Positions 19,481 through 23,094 of a stretch of 23,094 nt of DNA are shown here, piece after piece. The stretch comes from Silene noctiflora. Its lineage: Eukaryota; Streptophyta; Magnoliopsida; Caryophyllales; Caryophyllaceae. Where the stretch lies: positions 637,542 to 660,635 of the forward strand of contig VHZZ01000003.1 in assembly GCA_009801015.1 (NCBI GenBank). Direction: 5' to 3'. The stretch's first letter is position 1. Every line of letters starts with the position of its first letter. Position numbers and translations under genes: made by a program. Under the pieces are notes generated by a model that was not told the origin of the DNA, searched no databases, and saw only the letters and a list, made by a program, of their open reading frames with translations.

Positions 19481-19591
19481 ATATGTTGGACCATTGGTTT
19501 CAAAGGAAAAATATTACCGTTAACGAGAAATAATTAATATTTTTAAAATAAACCCACGGTAGGTAGATTTTTATTAATATCAAGAAGTTAT
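19481..19591. repeat. Scrap of the SUMO-like gene's 3' flank, lying upstream of the gene
   Basis: Matches 14815-14930 in order and orientation. It is what would remain of the 3' end of a further tandem copy whose coding part is gone. Beyond 19600 no trace of exons was found. A poly-A run lies just before it (about 19440-19458). Confidence 0.6.
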
Positions 19592-19969
19592 GTACAAATG
19601 TATAATACAAAAAGTAATGAGTTATTGTATGCTTAACTAAGGGTTTGAATTCGAATTTGAAAATGCAGCAGTGTAAAACGGAAGAAGATCAAGCCTCTCA
19701 AATTTTTTATTGTATGTTTCCTTCTTAAAGATTATTATATTCTCTATTGTGAAGTATTTCATTTTCATTTTCATTCATTAATACTTTCTTTGTCGAGTGG
19801 ATTTACAACAACCTGGCCAACCTCGGGTCATTAAAAGGCTTAAACCTCCCTTTCTTTTTGAGAAATAAGGAGAATCCTTATTCAAGCAGAAATCTTTCGG
19901 TAGAACTTCATCATCGTCCCTGTCTCCTTGATATCCTACTCACTTCAGTAAATGGATTATACATCCGAT

Positions 19970-20210
19970 GTAATACCACCAGATTTGTAGTTTTTGAACA
20001 TTATAATAAAGTTTTTGAGTTTTATTTTAAGTTTTTGAATTCATTCACTTAAATATTAAACTTAAAAAATTACAATACAACTAAAAAACATTATCTATAA
20101 GCTCGGTTAAATTTGAGTTTTGACGACAAAAAATTAAAATGTAACTTATAAACTTTAAAAACTCAGAGAAATACACCTAAACTCAAAAACAAATCAAGTA
20201 TAAGGTATTA
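19970..20210. mobile_element. MITE with GTAATACC ends and 8-bp target duplication
   Basis: The left arm (GTAATACCACCAGATTTGTA, then TTTTTGA) and the right arm (TCAAAAACAAATCAAGTATA, then GGTATTA) are inverted repeats. They are bounded by CATCCGAT at 19962-19969 and again at 20211-20218. An 8-bp duplication suggests a hAT-type origin. 241 bp, AT-rich, no coding. Confidence 0.7.
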
Positions 20211-20427
20211 CATCCGATATATCATATATGTTCCTATTTATCTACTCAACTTGAATCGGAACTATATCGAGCTCGTAAAAAAAAGGAAAAAGGAAAAAAA
20301 GACAGTTGAAATGTTGCTCTCAGATAAATAGAAAGAGCACCGACCATAATAAGTATATAAAGGCACAGCATGTTGACGGAGTCTTATGTTAGAATTTGGA
20401 CTTGTTTAGTTGATGTAATATTTGACA

Positions 20428-20637
20428 CGAGATAAAAGACTCATGTTAATTAGACGGATACGATCCGTCTAAAGTTGAAAACGGATCGTATCCCTCTCAC
20501 AAAATGTAAGTGGATAGTATAAGTGTGTGGAAAATGAGTCCCCCCCCACTTTCCCTTCCATTTACATTTTGTGAGAGGACACTATTGATCCGTCTTCAAC
20601 TTTAGACGGATAGTGACCGTCAACAATGAGACGGACT
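20428..20637. mobile_element. MITE with GACGGATC inverted arms (long hairpin)
   Basis: The left arm contains CCGTCTAAAGTTGAAAACGG then CTCTCACAAAATGTAAGTGG. The right arm, reverse-complemented, contains CCGTCTAAAGTTGAAGACGG then CTCTCACAAAATGTAAATGG. The arms pair for about 70 bp at high identity, so this is a fairly young copy that could form a near-perfect hairpin. Related in motif to the 3219-3396 element. Outer limits are approximate and no target duplication was confirmed. Confidence 0.75.
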
Positions 20638-21270
20638 GGATTGTTAAAAGGGTGGGCGGGCTAAAAGCGCGGTTTGACATTTTTTCGTAGAAAGTACATC
20701 TGAAAATGAAAGTTGACCAATCTTGTTTTGCGGCTTTCATTAACATACTTACACTTGGATCAGAAAATGAGATTGTGATATGCCTTAAGTCGACATGGCA
20801 AATCGTACGGCCCTTTCCGGCCCGGCCAAGCCAACCCGCGCAGTCGGGTCAATGTTTTCGGCACCAACCTTTATGCAATCCGCCTTGACCATAAGAGACC
20901 TCCGGGCGGTTCAAGGCCCACAAAGTTGGCCCGGCCCCATCATGCCGAAACCCACCAATAAAATTAAAATTATTTCCTTTATTTTTCTATTTTCTTTCCA
21001 TTTGTTTTTTGGATGTCAATGTTTTTGATCTTTGGTTGTAAATAAGTTGGAGAATAAAAACTATTTATTTATAAAACTAAAACATTTAAGATTAATATTA
21101 ATACATCTTTTAAGAAAAATATTTGAGAAAAAAAGTAATATATAGATGTCGAAAAATACGGTCAAAGGTATGTTTTGGAGACCGCAATGTGAAGCAAATG
21201 GAAATAAAATAGGAAAATGAAGGAAGTATAAATTCTTTTTGTATGCCGAAAAAAGGATGCAACAAAAACA
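20638..21270. other. Intergenic, with a GC-rich patch
   Basis: A GC-rich patch at about 20810-20950 uses GGCCCGGCC words like those of the 8986-9540 hAT-like element and may be a worn relative, but no terminal repeats were found. The rest is AT-rich with no recognised gene. Confidence 0.4.
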
Positions 21271-21365
21271 AATTTGTTGTTGACGGAATTTGAACTCAAG
21301 TAATGAGCATCACACTATCACTTCTTTAATAATTTCTCATATAACTTTATCGTACGAGCTAGTCG
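21271..21365 (-). repeat. Possible worn tRNA-derived SINE
   Basis: On the minus strand TAGCTCGTACGATAAAG resembles a tRNA A-box region, and GAGTTCAAATTCCGTC about 60 bases on resembles a B-box. No poly-A, tail repeat or target duplication was identified. Confidence 0.3.
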
Positions 21366-21540
21366 TTGATATTATATACTCTAAGACAAAGTCGATAAAA
21401 CCTGCTATCAATTATCTAGAACTCAATTTAAGTTAAACTAACAAGTAACAACCTCTTCAATTACTCATATCGACATCTTTTATTTTTACAACAGTAAAAG
21501 CATTATAGCTAGTACTTACCTGACTTCGATAGTCAGGTAA

Positions 21541-22100
21541 TCCCTATATACTAAAAGATTAACAAAACTGAAGTTTTTTCCGCCTAACTTTTGCTCCTAA
21601 GTTACATTCTATTATCCACTATCTAATATTTATCCCCTAATTAATTTCATATCATAAGTACTACATTCTAATTTGTACACAAATATAATTTAAATATTTA
21701 TAGTAANAATCTTTGGCATAAAAAATGACTAAATAACTTATACATTAAAAAATTGCATACAAACTTTTTATATTTAAAAACAATCCTCTATTTATTAAAA
21801 TAATAGGTGAAATATTTTCACATTTTAACCATAAATCCCCCTTAATACTGAGTATAAACTATAAGTTGGTACATTTTTCATTAAATGCAATAATTGTAAC
21901 TTTAGAGAATAATTTGATACATACTTACCATTAACTTTGTGACAAAAATATTCATTAAAATAATTGGAGAAAGTTTATAAAATGAATTCTTAATTTTATA
22001 ACTTTACTCAATTCTCTTTAATTAGTTTTTCATTATAAACAACATCCTAAAAAATAAGTACTCTATATATATACCGCCTATTGCGCGGGATCTATACTAA
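21541..22100 (+). mobile_element. Non-autonomous Helitron
   Basis: Starts TCCCTATATACTAAAAGATT after A at 21540 and ends CTATACTAA at 22100 followed by T, with a worn CCGC...GCGCGG hairpin just before the end. 560 bp, no Rep/helicase coding. One unread base (N) at 21707. Its 3' end and 22 bp of flank are duplicated at 22479-22626. Confidence 0.75.
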
Positions 22101-22122
22101 TATCGATATCAACCTAGACTAA
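21974..22122. repeat. 148-bp direct repeat, left copy
   Basis: Spans the Helitron 3' end plus 22 bp of host flank (TATCGATATCAACCTAGACTAA in parts: TATCGATATC and AACCTAGACTAA). The right copy is 22479-22626, differing by only a few substitutions and small indels near the hairpin. Because host flank is shared, this is a duplication of the site, not two Helitron insertions. Confidence 0.9.
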
Positions 22123-22478
22123 GGCTCTGTTTGACAAGCCATTTCAGGTACCTGATTTGGTCAAAGTAGCTTCTTTGACCAAAATTTCAGGTACCTTATT
22201 TTTTTGTAATCGTTTGGCAAGTAGCTTATTTAACCAAATAAATTATCTGAAATGAAATGCTACCTAGAGTAGCATTTGAGATTTCAGGTACATGATTTAG
22301 TTTGATTTTTCTTTTTTACCCTTAAATCTATCTATATTACTAAATAATTATCATATCCTTTTACGTAATTTCATCAAAATCAGTTACCTTTTCAGTTAGT
22401 TTGCCAAACATTTTTTTATATAATCAGCTACCTTATCAGTTCCTAATTTTCAGCTACCTTATCAGTTAGTTTTTCAGG
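22123..22478. mobile_element. hAT-like MITE lacking its right terminus
   Basis: The left end GGCTCTGTTTGACAAGCC is intact, and the body carries repeated TCAGGTACC and CAGCTACCTTATCAG words. The expected right terminus (a GCCAAACAGAGCC-like end) is missing; the body stops at TTAGTTTTTCAGG where the right copy of the 148-bp repeat begins. An internal GCCAAACA near 22409 could be an older right end. Confidence 0.6.
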
Positions 22479-22626
22479 TTTATAAAATGAATTCTTAATT
22501 TTATAACTTTACTCAATTCTCTTTAATTAGTTTTTCATTATAAACAACATTCTAAAAAATAAGTACTCTATATATATATACCGCGCACGCGAGATCTATA
22601 CTAGTATCGATATCAACCTAGACTAA
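22479..22626. repeat. 148-bp direct repeat, right copy
   Basis: Repeats 21974-22122. Here CCTAGACTAA continues directly into ACCAAAAAAG, which looks like the uninterrupted host sequence beyond the MITE insertion point. Confidence 0.9.
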
Positions 22627-22921
22627 ACCAAAAAAGAATAAAACGTGTTGGAAGAACAAAGAAAGTGAAAGTCAATATATAGACGTTCAAAATGTTCATA
22701 CTATCTGTTACAATTCACAGAAATCTAATCATATTTCATTTGACATTTTCAAAATCTTTCTTTGTTTCTGGAACCGTGGAAATAAGATTGACTGCCGCAA
22801 ATTAATTTGAAACGTGATACAATTATACAAATAATAAAATAATAAATACAAAAAGGTCACCTTCATATAGAAAGGAGAACAACATCAAGCTTAACATTTT
22901 GACCAATGTCAATATGGCAAA
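22627..22921. other. Intergenic, no feature recognised
   Basis: AT-rich, without recognisable coding, tRNA or element ends. Confidence 0.4.
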
Positions 22922-23094
22922 TTCTCATTTGTGACGGAAGGTATCCGTCATAAATGAGAAGACGGGTACCATTTTGTGAGACAAAATGCCCAAATAGAAG
23001 AGAGAGGAAAGCAAGTGGGGGTGCCCCCACCTTGTCCCCCTATTTGTTTTGTGAGTGGCATTATCCGTCTTCGGATCCGACCCGTCACAAGGGA
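22922..23094. mobile_element. MITE with TTCTCATTTGTGACGG ends, cut by window edge
   Basis: The left arm TTCTCATTTGTGACGGAAGG, then GAAGACGGGTACCATTTTG, pairs with a right arm ending CCGACCCGTCACAAGGGA at the window edge. Arms share the TTGTGACGG terminal motif with the 946, 3219 and 9328 elements. The right end and target duplication lie outside the window. Confidence 0.65.

Noticed and set aside
21974-22626. Small LTR-type element (TRIM) suggested by 148-bp direct repeats
   Set aside because: The repeats lack TG...CA ends, contain a Helitron terminus plus host flank, and the interior is a MITE with one recognisable hAT-type end; no primer-binding site is seen.
1-23094. CRISPR array, bacterial operon or phage-type system
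   Set aside because: The genes are spliced plant nuclear genes and all repeats resolve into transposon ends or local duplications; there is no spaced-repeat array with unique spacers.

Overview
This is eudicot plant nuclear DNA: AT-rich, with spliced GT-AG genes and intergenic space packed with non-autonomous transposons (MITEs, small Helitrons, a tRNA-type SINE, a LINE tail and one LTR). The repeat style, with many terminal inverted repeats built on TTGTGACGG and GAGACGGTCTCTC and ACTCGATCGAGT palindromes, suggests Caryophyllales. That placement is an impression from memory and has not been tested.

Three host genes can be modelled. (1) 5058-7403, plus strand: a five-exon pectate lyase with a signal peptide and a Ser-rich, hydrophobic C-terminal tail, best matching the GPI-anchored PMR6/PLL13 type. 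(2) 12025-14139, plus strand: an intronless ABCF4 (GCN4-type) ATPase reading frame behind a 2.27-kb intron in its 5' UTR. (3) 18779-15079, minus strand: a four-exon gene for a 322-residue acidic protein with two consecutive SUMO-like folds and no C-terminal Gly-Gly. This is the least familiar gene here. A decayed copy of gene 3, with its middle deleted, lies at about 7738-8260. A scrap of its 3' flank recurs at about 19481-19591, so the gene was once locally duplicated around ABCF4. Both copies keep an E2F-type site and telo-boxes just upstream of the start.

Layout: 1-792 LTR fossil; about 946-1735 MITE cluster; 1760-2348 Helitron; 2349-3022 no gene seen; 3023-3396 two abutting MITEs; 3397-4197 AT-rich and unassigned; 4211-4365 SINE; 4695-4931 orphan open segment; 5058-7403 PMR6-like gene; 7738-8260 pseudogene; 8477-8904 LINE 3' end; 8986-9540 hAT-like element with a nested MITE; 9600-14273 ABCF4 transcription unit; 15079-18779 tandem SUMO-like gene with SINE-like repeats and MITEs in intron 1; 19107-19433 Helitron (minus); 19970-20210 MITE; 20428-20637 MITE; 21541-22100 Helitron; 21974-22626 a 148-bp direct duplication flanking a MITE that has lost its right end; 22922 to the end, another MITE.

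The three genes do not form a pathway: one acts on cell-wall pectin, one on translation or stress signalling, and one is probably nuclear. PMR6 and ABCF4 also lie close together on Arabidopsis chromosome 3 (AT3G54920 and AT3G54540, from memory), so their pairing here looks like conserved microsynteny.
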